Shown one piece after another: positions 52,737-60,932 of a stretch of 64,000 nt of DNA. The notes under the pieces were generated by a model. It did not search any database, was not told the origin of the DNA, and worked only from the letters and a program-made list of their open reading frames with translations. The translations under genes and the position numbers were made by a program. How positions within the stretch are numbered: the stretch's first letter is position 1; every line of letters starts with the position of its first letter. Source of the stretch: Streptosporangiaceae bacterium (GTDB lineage: Bacteria > Actinomycetota > Actinomycetes > Streptosporangiales > Streptosporangiaceae); the NCBI GenBank assembly GCA_025964695.1, contig JAOPYK010000074.1, positions 95,208-159,207 on the forward strand, in the 5' to 3' direction.

Positions 52737-53527
52737 GGTTCGAAGGCAAGGTCGCGCTGGTGACCGGTGCGGGCTCGGGCATCGGCCGGGCCTGCGCCCG
52801 GCGGTTCGCCGCCGAGGGCGCCCGCGTCGCCGTGGTGGACCTCGACGCCGGCACCGCCCGCGAGACCGTCGCGCTGATCGTTAAGGACGGCGGCACCGCG
52901 CTGGCGGTCACCGCGGACGTGTCGGTGGAGGAGCAGGTACGCGCGGCGGTCAGCGCGACGATCGAGGCCTATGGCCGTCTCGACATACTGCACAGCAACG
53001 CGGCCGTGCTCTCGCGCGGGGTGTACGGCCGTGACCTCGACCTGTGCGAGATGGACGTCGAGGTCTGGGACCGCACGCTCGAGGTCAACCTGCGCGGCGC
53101 GATGCTCTTCATCAAGCATGTGGTCCCGCGGCTGACCGCCGGGGGCGCGATCGTCCTGACCTCGTCGGTGTCGGCGCTGCTCGGCGACACCGACCACGCG
53201 GCGTACGGTTCCGCCAAGGCCGCGCTGACCTCGCTGACCCGCTACGCCGCCACCATGTACGGATCGCGGGGCATCCGCTGCAACGCCGTCGCGCCCGGAC
53301 TGGTACTGACGGACGTCGCCCGCGCGGTGATGACCCCGGAGCGGCTGGCCGAGAAGGCCGCCGAACGGGTGCTGCCGGACGCCTGCGAGCCCGAGGACGT
53401 CGCGGCGCTGGTGGCCTTCCTGGCCTCCGGTGAGGCCCGCTGCATCACCGGCCAGACGATCGTCATCGACTCCGGCACCACGGCGCACCGCCCCGAGCAC
53501 GCCATCCGCCGGTCCCGGGGCGATTGA
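52721..53527 (+). CDS. Short-chain dehydrogenase/reductase of the oxygenase operon
   Basis: A 268-residue classical SDR. VTGAGSGIGRACARRFAAEG (cofactor), HSNAAVLSRG (variant of NNAG, Asn kept), LTSSVSALLG (catalytic Ser) and YGSAKAAL (Tyr-x3-Lys) are all present. HSNAAV in place of NNAG is unusual but found in some terpenoid SDRs. It likely oxidises an alcohol formed by the P450 or PhyH. Starts at GTG 52721 and TTG 52733 (TTGA overlap with the P450 stop) are both possible. Confidence 0.9.
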   Translation: MGRALRFEGKVALVTGAGSGIGRACARRFAAEGARVAVVDLDAGTARETVALIVKDGGTALAVTADVSVEEQVRAAVSATIEAYGRLDILHSNAAVLSRGVYGRDLDLCEMDVEVWDRTLEVNLRGAMLFIKHVVPRLTAGGAIVLTSSVSALLGDTDHAAYGSAKAALTSLTRYAATMYGSRGIRCNAVAPGLVLTDVARAVMTPERLAEKAAERVLPDACEPEDVAALVAFLASGEARCITGQTIVIDSGTTAHRPEHAIRRSRGD

Positions 53528-53545
53528 ACGGGGGGCGGGCGCCGC

Positions 53546-54148
53546 TCAGCTCGGGCCGCCGTCCTGGAGGTCGAGCAGTTCTCTCAGGTAGAGGCCGAGG
53601 GCATGGTCGACCTCGCGCCGGTCGTAGCCGCGCACGACGACGGTGAACTGCATCCGGTTGAGTTCCTCGCGGGTGATGACCGGACCCGGCTCGTCCCCGG
53701 TCGCCGGCTCCCCGCCGACGGCCGATCGGCCCAGGGTCGCCCAGATCCGGCCGATGACGGAGTCCACCTCCCTGCGGTCGTAGCCGCGCAGCCGGATGGT
53801 GAAGTCATGCTGCTGCCGGATCTGGGCGAGCAGCGAGTAGTGCCCGGGCCCCTCCCCGTCGGGATCGCCCAGCAGCAGCGACAGGCCGCTGTCCGCGAGC
53901 GCCTCGGGCTCGTCCGGCTCGACGCCCTCGTGCTCGGCCAGTTCACGTCGGTAGCGGCGCATCACCCCGTCCACCTCGAAACGGTCGTAGCCGCGCAACA
54001 CGATGTCGAACTCGACCCAGCCGAACCGCTTGAGGTCGATCGGCGCACCGGTCAGCGGCGCGCGGCCGAGGGTGCCCTCGACCTGGGCGACCAGAGCATC
54101 GACCTGAGGCCGGTCGTAACCACGTATCACTATCGAGAAATCGAGCAT
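53546..54148 (-). CDS. Protein with four DivIVA-like RGYDR repeats
   Basis: A 200-residue protein built of four repeats of F-(ST/D)-I/V-x-h-RGYDR-xx-VD, with RGYDR at residues 9, 52, 121 and 173. Each resembles the N-terminal GYD motif of DivIVA/Wag31, the membrane-curvature and polar-growth protein, but the long coiled coil of true DivIVA is absent. Such repeats may tether the protein to DivIVA assemblies or membranes. ATG 54148 follows GGAGGTG. No neighbour in division genes is seen. Confidence 0.8.
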   Translation of the reverse strand: MLDFSIVIRGYDRPQVDALVAQVEGTLGRAPLTGAPIDLKRFGWVEFDIVLRGYDRFEVDGVMRRYRRELAEHEGVEPDEPEALADSGLSLLLGDPDGEGPGHYSLLAQIRQQHDFTIRLRGYDRREVDSVIGRIWATLGRSAVGGEPATGDEPGPVITREELNRMQFTVVVRGYDRREVDHALGLYLRELLDLQDGGPS

Positions 54149-54261
54149 CGGGGCACCTCCACGGGGGTCAATCTATCGGGGAAGATCCCGCTTGGTTGCC
54201 CTAAGCCGCCCATCATGACGAACGTCCCAGAACGGGCGAACCCTCCGGATCCCCCGGGGGC

Positions 54262-54369
54262 ATGCGCGCCTCCGACGCCGACCGCGACCGGGTTGCCGAG
54301 GTGCTCCGTGAGGCCGCCGGGGACGGCCGACTCGGCCTCGACGCACTCGACGACCGGCTGAGCCGGGCT
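54262..54369 (+). pseudogene. 5' relic of a DUF1707-type (SHOCT-like) gene
   Basis: MRASDADRDRVAEVLREAA and GRLGLDALDDRLSRA are the hallmark start of DUF1707 domains. The homology then stops and the frame runs antisense through the GT-C gene. The likely original start (MTNVPERANPPDPPG, from 54214) is in another frame, broken at a G-run before the ATG. The rest of the gene is lost. Confidence 0.65.
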
Positions 54370-54438
54370 GGCGTTCTGGGGCGGAGTCGGTACGAACCGC
54401 CGGGCCCGCAAGAGCGGCAAGCGGCAGCTCGGAGACGG

Positions 54439-56028
54439 TCAGCCGGCCGAATAGACGCGGACCACGCCGTCACCGGTGGCGAAGACCTGCCGCCACCCCG
54501 GCAGCGGCCGCGGCGGATCGGACCACACCTCACGCGCGCCGGTCCGGCAGTGTTCGCAGACCTCGCCCTTCTCGGTGTCGAAGAACAAAACGAGATCGCC
54601 CGGCGCGGGCAACTCACCGGCGGGCGCGGCGACTCTCAGCCGCTGGTGCCAGGCGATCCCGCCGAACGGGCCGTTCCGGTAGATCCCCAGGTCCAGTACC
54701 GTGTGCCGCTCGGCCCAGATGGTCTGTGCGCCGTTGTCGTGCTGCGACATCCAGACTCGGAACGCCTCCAGTTGCGTCCCGCCGCCCACCCGGGTCGACG
54801 GGTCGGCCCACCAGCCCCGTGCCGCGGTGCCCGCCGTGGCCAGGCTCACCACGAGCAGCGCCGCCACCGGCGCCACTGCCAGTCCCGCGCGCGCTCCGCC
54901 GGATCGTCCCTGAAGCACCCGGCCGGCCAGGAACCGGCCGGTCAGCCAGATCAGGCCGAGACCGCCCAGGACGAACGCGGGAAAGATCGGAAACCAGTAG
55001 CGGATCAGCTGCAGGCGCAGGCTCGGCCTGGCAGGGTTCAGCACCCCGCCGAGCAGGGACAGCGGCACCCACAGCAGCACGCACCAGGCCACCGGGAGAG
55101 CGAACCGGCGCAGGCGCACCAGCCCGCCAAGCAGGGTCAGGCCGAGCAGCGCCTCGAGCCAGCGTCCCTCCGGATACTGCCGCAGCGTCGACGGCAGCCG
55201 CATCAGGTAGACCGACCGCGGCTTGTCGCGGAACGACCCGGCGATCCGGGGCGGCGAGTAGCCCTGGGCGTGACCGGTGACCGCCTTCATCCGGGCGAGC
55301 GGGTCGTCGTACAGCGCCCAGCACAGCAGGGTCTCACCGAGCCCGAGGGCGGCGATCGGGGCTGCCAGCCAGGCGAGCCCGGACCAGCCCACCCGGCGGT
55401 AGAGCAGCACCGGGATCAGCGGCCAGACGAACACGATGAACTCACGGACCAGATACGACCAGCCCAGCAGCAGGCCGAGCGCGAGCAGCGTCCACCGGCC
55501 GGCCGGAAGCCGCTCCCTCCGGATCGCCACCGCGACCGCCAGGGCGAGGGTGAACAGACCGGTCGCGAGCACGTCCGGCAGCAAGTCGGTGGAGTCGGTG
55601 AAGACCGGCGTCGCCGCCACCACCACGAGGGCGCCCGCCGCGCCCACCCACCGGGAGAACAGCAGGGCGCCCAGCGCGTACGTCCCGATCAGCAGCACGA
55701 GCGTGCCCAGCACCGGAACGACGTAGTAGGACGCCTGGGAGTACCCGAAGACCGTCATCACCAGCCGGACCGGGATCAGCACTCCGAACCGGGTCACCTG
55801 ATGCATCTCGGTCGCCGGGGTCAGCGGGTGCGGGAACCTGGCGGCGGCCCGGAGGTAGTTCAGCTGATCCGAGGGGTACGGGAAGCGCAGGTGCAGCAGC
55901 ACGACCACGAGCCAGCCCAGCATGAGCCCCGCCGGGACCAGCACGCCGGGGTCACGCCACGTCCTGGGCCGCGGCGGGAGGGAGGCCGGCCGGTCGTCGA
56001 GGGGGAGCCGTTCGTGGTCGGTGAGCAC
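54439..56028 (-). CDS. GT-C type membrane glycosyltransferase-like protein
   Basis: About 529 residues with roughly nine to ten hydrophobic segments. It resembles ArnT/PMT-like (GT39/GT83) transferases that use polyprenyl-phosphate sugars: FPYPSDQLNYLRAAARF (Asp in the first extracytoplasmic loop), repeated LALGLLLGWSYLVREF, and a C-terminal soluble part with CEHC and WSDPPRPLPGW. The sugar and acceptor are unknown. GTG 56028 is given; TTG 56037 is possible. Its C-terminal coding end abuts the DUF1707 relic. Confidence 0.82.
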   Translation of the reverse strand: MLTDHERLPLDDRPASLPPRPRTWRDPGVLVPAGLMLGWLVVVLLHLRFPYPSDQLNYLRAAARFPHPLTPATEMHQVTRFGVLIPVRLVMTVFGYSQASYYVVPVLGTLVLLIGTYALGALLFSRWVGAAGALVVVAATPVFTDSTDLLPDVLATGLFTLALAVAVAIRRERLPAGRWTLLALGLLLGWSYLVREFIVFVWPLIPVLLYRRVGWSGLAWLAAPIAALGLGETLLCWALYDDPLARMKAVTGHAQGYSPPRIAGSFRDKPRSVYLMRLPSTLRQYPEGRWLEALLGLTLLGGLVRLRRFALPVAWCVLLWVPLSLLGGVLNPARPSLRLQLIRYWFPIFPAFVLGGLGLIWLTGRFLAGRVLQGRSGGARAGLAVAPVAALLVVSLATAGTAARGWWADPSTRVGGGTQLEAFRVWMSQHDNGAQTIWAERHTVLDLGIYRNGPFGGIAWHQRLRVAAPAGELPAPGDLVLFFDTEKGEVCEHCRTGAREVWSDPPRPLPGWRQVFATGDGVVRVYSAG

Positions 56029-56103
56029 GCAGGACAACCGACCGCGACCCGGAGACCTCCGGGTGACGGCCGGATGAGCCGTACGTGAACTCTCGCGGTC
56101 ACC

Positions 56104-57087
56104 TCACGCGGGGACTCCGGTCCGCAACCGGGTGGCGATGGTGTCGAGCGTGCCGAGGATGGCCACGCTCTCGTCGAGGGGCATCAGCGGCGATTCGAGC
56201 TCACCGGCGCGCAGGCACCGGGCGACCTCCTCGGCCTGGTAGGTGTAGCCGTGACCCGCCGCCTCGAGGGTGAAGGTCTCCGGGTCCGCGCCGTCCCGGT
56301 GCAGGGTCATGGCCGGCGGCCGGAAGAACGGGCTCGCCATCTCTACTCTGCCCTTGGTCCCGATGACCGTGGCGGTCTGCGGCGACGCGGCCAGCAGCCC
56401 GCAGTGCAGCAGGGCCACCGCCCCCGAGGAGTAGCCGAGCAGGATCCCGGTGTTGGCGTCCACCCCGTTCGGGGCCGGCGCGGCGGTAGCCTGCACCGTC
56501 GCCGGTGCGCCGAGCAGCATCCAGGCGAACGACACCGGGTAGACGCCCAGGTCGAGCAGCGCGCCGCCGGCGGTGTCGGTCGACCAGAGCCGGTGGGCGG
56601 GGTCATACGGGAACTGTTCGGCGAAGTCGGCGTACACGGCCGTGACCTCGCCGATCGTGCCCTCGGCCACCAGCGAGCCCAGCTTGCGGATGAGCGGGTT
56701 GAACCGGGTCCACATCGCCTCCATGGCGAACAGGCCGCGTTCCCGGGCGAGTGCCACCAGCCGCCGCGACTCGGCCGCCGTGACGGTGAACGGCTTCTCC
56801 ACCAGCACGGCCCGGCCGGCCTCCAGGCACAGCGCCGCGTTCGGGTAGTGCCCGTTGTGCGGGGTCGCGATGTAGACGACGTCGACTTCGCCGTCCGCCG
56901 CGAGTTCCGCGTACGATCCGTAGGCGCGGGCGATTCCGTGCCGCCCGGCGAACGCCCGCGCGGATTCCGGGGTCCGGGAACCGACCGCGAGCACCTCGTG
57001 GCCGGGGAGGCGGAGCAGATCCTCGGTGAACACCTGGGCGATCAAGCCCGTGCCGAGAATGCCCCACTTAATCGTCATATCGCTCAT
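56104..57087 (-). CDS. Gfo/Idh/MocA family oxidoreductase
   Basis: A 327-residue NAD(P)-dependent oxidoreductase. The N-terminal Rossmann fold has WGILGTGLIAQVFTEDL (about 8-24), then VYIATPHNGHYPNAALCLEAG and the hallmark VEKPFTV (about 95). The C-terminal domain has AGGALLDLGVYPVSFAWMLLG. It is like dihydrodiol or sugar dehydrogenases; the substrate is unknown. ATG 57087 (MSDMTIKWG) or ATG 57078 may start it. It is alone on its unit downstream of the LysR relic. Confidence 0.9.
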   Translation of the reverse strand: MSDMTIKWGILGTGLIAQVFTEDLLRLPGHEVLAVGSRTPESARAFAGRHGIARAYGSYAELAADGEVDVVYIATPHNGHYPNAALCLEAGRAVLVEKPFTVTAAESRRLVALARERGLFAMEAMWTRFNPLIRKLGSLVAEGTIGEVTAVYADFAEQFPYDPAHRLWSTDTAGGALLDLGVYPVSFAWMLLGAPATVQATAAPAPNGVDANTGILLGYSSGAVALLHCGLLAASPQTATVIGTKGRVEMASPFFRPPAMTLHRDGADPETFTLEAAGHGYTYQAEEVARCLRAGELESPLMPLDESVAILGTLDTIATRLRTGVPA

Positions 57088-57147
57088 GGTCGGAGATCGT
57101 ATGGCCACTCCCGTGCGCGCCATGCGGATGATCTACCGCCCTCGCCG

Positions 57148-57555
57148 TCAGACCGTACCGCCGGGCGTGGCGTCGCCGATCGCCGCGTCGAGCCGGCGCA
57201 TCCGGGCGGCCGCGAGTTCCACGACCACGCGGCTCGCGGCGGACAGCCGGGTGCCGTGCCGGTGCACGATCGCGAAGGTCTCGTACAGGCGCGGTCGCAA
57301 CGGCACCCTGCCGAGATCTCCCGGAAGCCGGTCGCCGAGCCGGTGCAGGACACCGTGCCAGGTGACGGTGTCGGCGATTCCCAGGGCGGCGATCTCCGGC
57401 GCCGTCTCGGTCTCCTCCACCTCGACGCGGGGCCGCAGCACCAGACTCACCATCACCCAGGCCGTGGGCGGAGCGGCGGTGATCGCCGCCGTCGCCGTCC
57501 TCCAGTTCCGGCGCTCATCGTCTCCCGCCGTGATCACGCCGACTCGCGTGATCAC
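57148..57555 (-). pseudogene. C-terminal relic of a LysR-type regulator
   Basis: The reading frame encodes a LysR effector-domain end: LRPRVEVEETETAPEIAALG, IADTVTWHGVLHRLGDRL and FAIVHRHGTRLSAASRVVVE. The helix-turn-helix and about half of the effector domain are missing. The fragment begins inside the hairpin that follows the ABC operon. It cannot bind DNA as such. Confidence 0.65.
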
Positions 57556-57560
57556 GGCGG
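57525..57560 (-). terminator. Perfect 15-bp inverted repeat at the end of the ABC operon
   Basis: CCGCCGTGATCACGC-cgactc-GCGTGATCACGGCGG directly follows the stop of the solute-binding-protein gene on the minus strand. It has no T-run but is placed as the operon terminator. Each arm contains the palindrome CGTGATCACG. Confidence 0.65.
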
Positions 57561-57570
57561 AGACGAGGAG

Positions 57571-58896
57571 TCAGCCTCCTGCGGGGATGCCGTTGGACGG
57601 GGCGGCGGGGGGCGGGGTGGTGTAGGGCTGCAGGGGACCGTCACCGGCGTCGGTGGTCAGGGGCTGTCCCTGGACGACGATGGCGTTGTCCTTGATGATG
57701 CCGACCTGGGCGCCGGTGAAGCCCGCGTGCGAGGCCTTGCTGAACGCGTACGGGACCAGGCCCGGGCCGGTGAAGTGCTGGTTCTCGACCGCGTCGACCA
57801 GGCTCTTGCGGGTCGGGTTGGCGCCCGCCGCCTGCAGAGCCTGCACGAAGGTGTAGGCGGCGGCCATTCCGTATCCGACGTTGCCGTCCAGGGGCAGGTT
57901 CGTCAGGTACTGGTCGTGCACCTTCTTGAACAACTGCACCCAGCTGCTCGAGGCGTCGCCGACCGGGACAAGGTAGGAGTCGGTCACCATGCCCTGGATC
58001 AGCGGGTTGCCCTTGATCGTGGCGCCGCCCTTCTTGGCGAAGCTCTCCAGCAGCCCGGTGAGGGTGGTCGGATCGGAGCCGACGTTGCTGACCACCAGCT
58101 GCGCCTTGTTGGCCAGCTTGACCTGCGCCAGCCGGAACAGCGCGGTGTAGGCCGGGATGGTGAACAGCACCACGACCTCGGCCTTCGACTGCGCGATCGC
58201 CTGCGCCTGCGGGCCGATATCGGTGTTGCCCGGCTGGTACGTCTGCCGTGACACGACCTGCGCCGCCGGAACGTACTTGTCCAGCCCCTTCACGCCGTCC
58301 TGGCCGAAGTCGTCGTTCTGGTAGAAATACGCGACCTTCTTCCCCGGGTAGGTGTTCTTGATGTACTGGCCGAGGATCTTGCCCTCCCGGACATAGTCGG
58401 TCTGCCAGCCGAAGGTGTACGGGTGCTTGCCCGCCTGGTCCCAGCACAGGCAGCCGGAGGCCACGAACAGGTCCGGCACCCGCTGCGCGTTGAGATAGTC
58501 GACGACCTTGGTGTGCGTCGGGGTGCCCAGGCCGTTGAAGATCGCGAAGACCTTGTCCTGGAGCACCAGCTTGTGCACGACGTCCACGGTCTGGGTGGGG
58601 TTGTAGCCGTCGTCCACGTACTTGTAGACGATCTTGCGGCCGTGTACGCCGCCGTTGGCGTTGACGTAGTCGAAGTAGGCCTTGGCCGCGGCAGAGATCT
58701 CGCTGTAGCCGGGTGCGGCCGGTCCGGTCAGGGGCTGATGGCTGCCGATCGTGACGGTGGTCGCGGTGACGCCCGGTGCGGACGACCTGCCACTTCCACC
58801 GCCGCTCGAGCCGGAGCCGCCGCCACCGCAACCGGTGGCGGTCAAGGCTATCGCCGCGCCGGCGGCGACGGCACGGACGGCCCAGAGACCTTTCAT
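57571..58896 (-). CDS. Branched-chain amino acid-type ABC transporter, solute-binding lipoprotein (LivK-like)
   Basis: A 441-residue lipoprotein. The signal ends in the lipobox LTATGC (about residue 23) and is followed by a Gly/Ser linker (GGGGSGSSGGGSG). Then VTIGSHQPLTGPAA, AAAKAYFDYVNANGGVHGRK and the later KVAYFYQNDDFGQDG are typical of type I periplasmic-binding LivK-like proteins. The C-terminus ends with a Pro-rich tail. These bind amino acids, short acids or aromatic acids. ATG 58896 follows GAGGAGGAA. It is the last gene of the operon. Confidence 0.92.
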   Translation of the reverse strand: MKGLWAVRAVAAGAAIALTATGCGGGGSGSSGGGSGRSSAPGVTATTVTIGSHQPLTGPAAPGYSEISAAAKAYFDYVNANGGVHGRKIVYKYVDDGYNPTQTVDVVHKLVLQDKVFAIFNGLGTPTHTKVVDYLNAQRVPDLFVASGCLCWDQAGKHPYTFGWQTDYVREGKILGQYIKNTYPGKKVAYFYQNDDFGQDGVKGLDKYVPAAQVVSRQTYQPGNTDIGPQAQAIAQSKAEVVVLFTIPAYTALFRLAQVKLANKAQLVVSNVGSDPTTLTGLLESFAKKGGATIKGNPLIQGMVTDSYLVPVGDASSSWVQLFKKVHDQYLTNLPLDGNVGYGMAAAYTFVQALQAAGANPTRKSLVDAVENQHFTGPGLVPYAFSKASHAGFTGAQVGIIKDNAIVVQGQPLTTDAGDGPLQPYTTPPPAAPSNGIPAGG

Positions 58897-58940
58897 CGTT
58901 CCTCCTCGATCAGATGACGACCCCCGAGGCCTGTGTCCCC

Positions 58941-60017
58941 CTAGAACCTGCTCCTGCGTCGCACGCGCGTGGACGCGGGCAGCACCAGGAAGCGCCGTAT
59001 GGCCTCCTGGATGCCGCCCGGAAAGGCGATCATGACGATGATGAGCACGAGGCCGTAGATCGCCAGCGGCAGGTTGGACGCCACGTCGTGCGACAGGTGC
59101 GCGGCACCGCCGAGGTCGGCGGCCCACGATGGCACCAGCACCAGCAGCAGCGATCCCCAGACCGCGCCCGGCAGGCTGCCGAGCCCGCCGAGGATGACCG
59201 CGGTGACCAGTTGCAGTGACAGCGTCAGCCCGAACGCGCCGGGTGCGGCCAGCGTGGTCACGAACGCCAGCAGCCCGCCGCCCAGCCCGGCGCAGGCCGC
59301 CGCGACCACGAACGCCTGGATCTGCACGCGCGCGACCCGGATCCCGCTGAGCGCCGCCGCCACCTCGTCATCGCGTACGGCCCGTAGCGACCGGCCGAAA
59401 CCGCCGTGGGTCAGGCCGGCCAGCAGCCACAGCGTGATGACCGCGCACAGGCAGGCGACCCACGCCTGCCAGCGCTCCAGCGGAAACGTCTCGCCGAGCG
59501 CCGCGGGCGGCGGGGACGACGTGACCGACAGGCCGTTCTGCCCGCCGAGCACCCCGGTCAGCGGATGGTAGTCCGCCAGCGACGGCAGACCCACCGCGAG
59601 CGCGAGCGTCGCACCGGCGAGATAGGGTCCGCGCAGCCGCGCCGCGGCCGCCCCCACGATCACGCCGAGCGCGGCCGTCACCACCATTGAGGCCAGCAGC
59701 ACCACGGCCAGCGGCCAGTGCAGATGGTTGATCAGCAGCGCGGCGGTGTACGCGCCGACCGCCATGAAGGCACCCTGGCCCAGCGAGATCTGCCCGCTCA
59801 GGCCCGTCAGCACGGTCAGTCCGGCGGCGGCGCACACGAGATACGCGGTCTGCGCGAGCTGCAGGTCACGGTACGGGCCGAGGACGCCGCTGAGGACGTA
59901 GAGCCCGAACAGCGCCAGCAGCGCGACGGCGGTATGCCGGACCGCGGTCAGCCGGAGCAGGCCCGGCGTGGCGCGGGCGGCCACCGGCTCGTCCACGGGT
60001 TCCTTCACGCTGGTCAT
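58941..60017 (-). CDS. Branched-chain amino acid-type ABC transporter permease (LivM-like)
   Basis: A 358-residue permease with about ten hydrophobic helices. LTGLSGQISLGQGAFMAVGAYTAALL, RGPYLAGATLALAVGLPSLADY and GFGRSLRAVRDDEVAAALSGI with the EAA-type loop mark LivM. It forms the inner-membrane channel with LivH. The gene follows LivH by 13 bp and precedes the binding-protein gene by 44 bp. Confidence 0.94.
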   Translation of the reverse strand: MTSVKEPVDEPVAARATPGLLRLTAVRHTAVALLALFGLYVLSGVLGPYRDLQLAQTAYLVCAAAGLTVLTGLSGQISLGQGAFMAVGAYTAALLINHLHWPLAVVLLASMVVTAALGVIVGAAAARLRGPYLAGATLALAVGLPSLADYHPLTGVLGGQNGLSVTSSPPPAALGETFPLERWQAWVACLCAVITLWLLAGLTHGGFGRSLRAVRDDEVAAALSGIRVARVQIQAFVVAAACAGLGGGLLAFVTTLAAPGAFGLTLSLQLVTAVILGGLGSLPGAVWGSLLLVLVPSWAADLGGAAHLSHDVASNLPLAIYGLVLIIVMIAFPGGIQEAIRRFLVLPASTRVRRRSRF

Positions 60018-60030
60018 CAGCCGGTTCCTC

Positions 60031-60909
60031 TCAGACCCTGCGCTCGGTGGTGCGGGCGAACAGCCCCGTCGGCCGGATCATCAACACGGCGATGAGGACG
60101 ACGAAGGCGCCGAAGGTGACGACGTCGGAGCTGAGATATCCGGAGACGTAACTGAGCGCGCAGCCCACGATCAGCCCGCCGACGACCGCGCCGATCGGGC
60201 TGTCCAGGCCGCCGATGATCGCGGCGGTGAACCCGAACACCAGGACCTGGTCGAACTGGCTGGGCCCCACGAACACCGAGGGGGCGATCAGCACGCCGCC
60301 CAGTGACCCGGCCAGGGCGGCCAGCGCCCAGCCGAGGGTGAGCATCCGGCCGACCCGGACGCCGAGCAACCGGGCCACCTCCGGGGCGAACGCGGCCGCC
60401 CGCATCTGCAGTCCCAGGTCGGTGCGGCGGAACAGCACCACCAGGACGAGCATCATCACGGCGACGGCGCCGATGACGAACAGGTCGGCGGGGGACAGCA
60501 GCAGCCGGGTGCCCGCCACCGAGTACCCCTGGATGGAGAAGGCCGGGGGATAGGAATGCGGAGTGCCGCCCCAGATCATGCCGGCGCCGGCCTGGAGCAG
60601 CACCAGCAGGCCGAGCGTGACGATGACCGCGTTGAGCGGCGGCTTGTCCTCCACCGGCCGGATCAGCACCCGCTCGGTCACCGCGCCCAGCACCAGCCCG
60701 GCGGCGAGCGCCGCGCTCAGCGCCAGCCAGTACGACCCGCCGTGCCGGATCACCGTCCAGGCCAGCAGCGTCGTGACCATCAGCATGCCGCCCTGGGCGA
60801 AGTTCACGATCCGGGTGGACCGCCAGATCAGCACCAGTGCCAGCGCGACCGCGGCGAACACCATGCCACCGGTGATGCCCGACAGCGTCAGATTGACGAA
60901 ACGCACCAT
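60031..60909 (-). CDS. Branched-chain amino acid-type ABC transporter permease (LivH-like)
   Basis: A 292-residue permease with about eight helices. The N-terminus NLTLSGITGGMVFAAVALAL, IVNFAQGGMLMV and the C-terminal GGLDSPIGAVVGGLIVG are characteristic of LivH. It pairs with LivM. ATG 60909 (MVRFVNLTLSG) is chosen; the frame extends upstream over the LivF gene without homology. It lies 23 bp after livF. Confidence 0.94.
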   Translation of the reverse strand: MVRFVNLTLSGITGGMVFAAVALALVLIWRSTRIVNFAQGGMLMVTTLLAWTVIRHGGSYWLALSAALAAGLVLGAVTERVLIRPVEDKPPLNAVIVTLGLLVLLQAGAGMIWGGTPHSYPPAFSIQGYSVAGTRLLLSPADLFVIGAVAVMMLVLVVLFRRTDLGLQMRAAAFAPEVARLLGVRVGRMLTLGWALAALAGSLGGVLIAPSVFVGPSQFDQVLVFGFTAAIIGGLDSPIGAVVGGLIVGCALSYVSGYLSSDVVTFGAFVVLIAVLMIRPTGLFARTTERRV

Positions 60910-60932
60910 GGTCGGACGGCTCCTCTCGGATC

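Noticed and set aside
54262..56088. Reading the DUF1707-like start as a 608-residue protein
   Set aside because: Homology ends after about 36 residues; the remainder is antisense to the GT-C membrane protein and Arg/Gln-rich.
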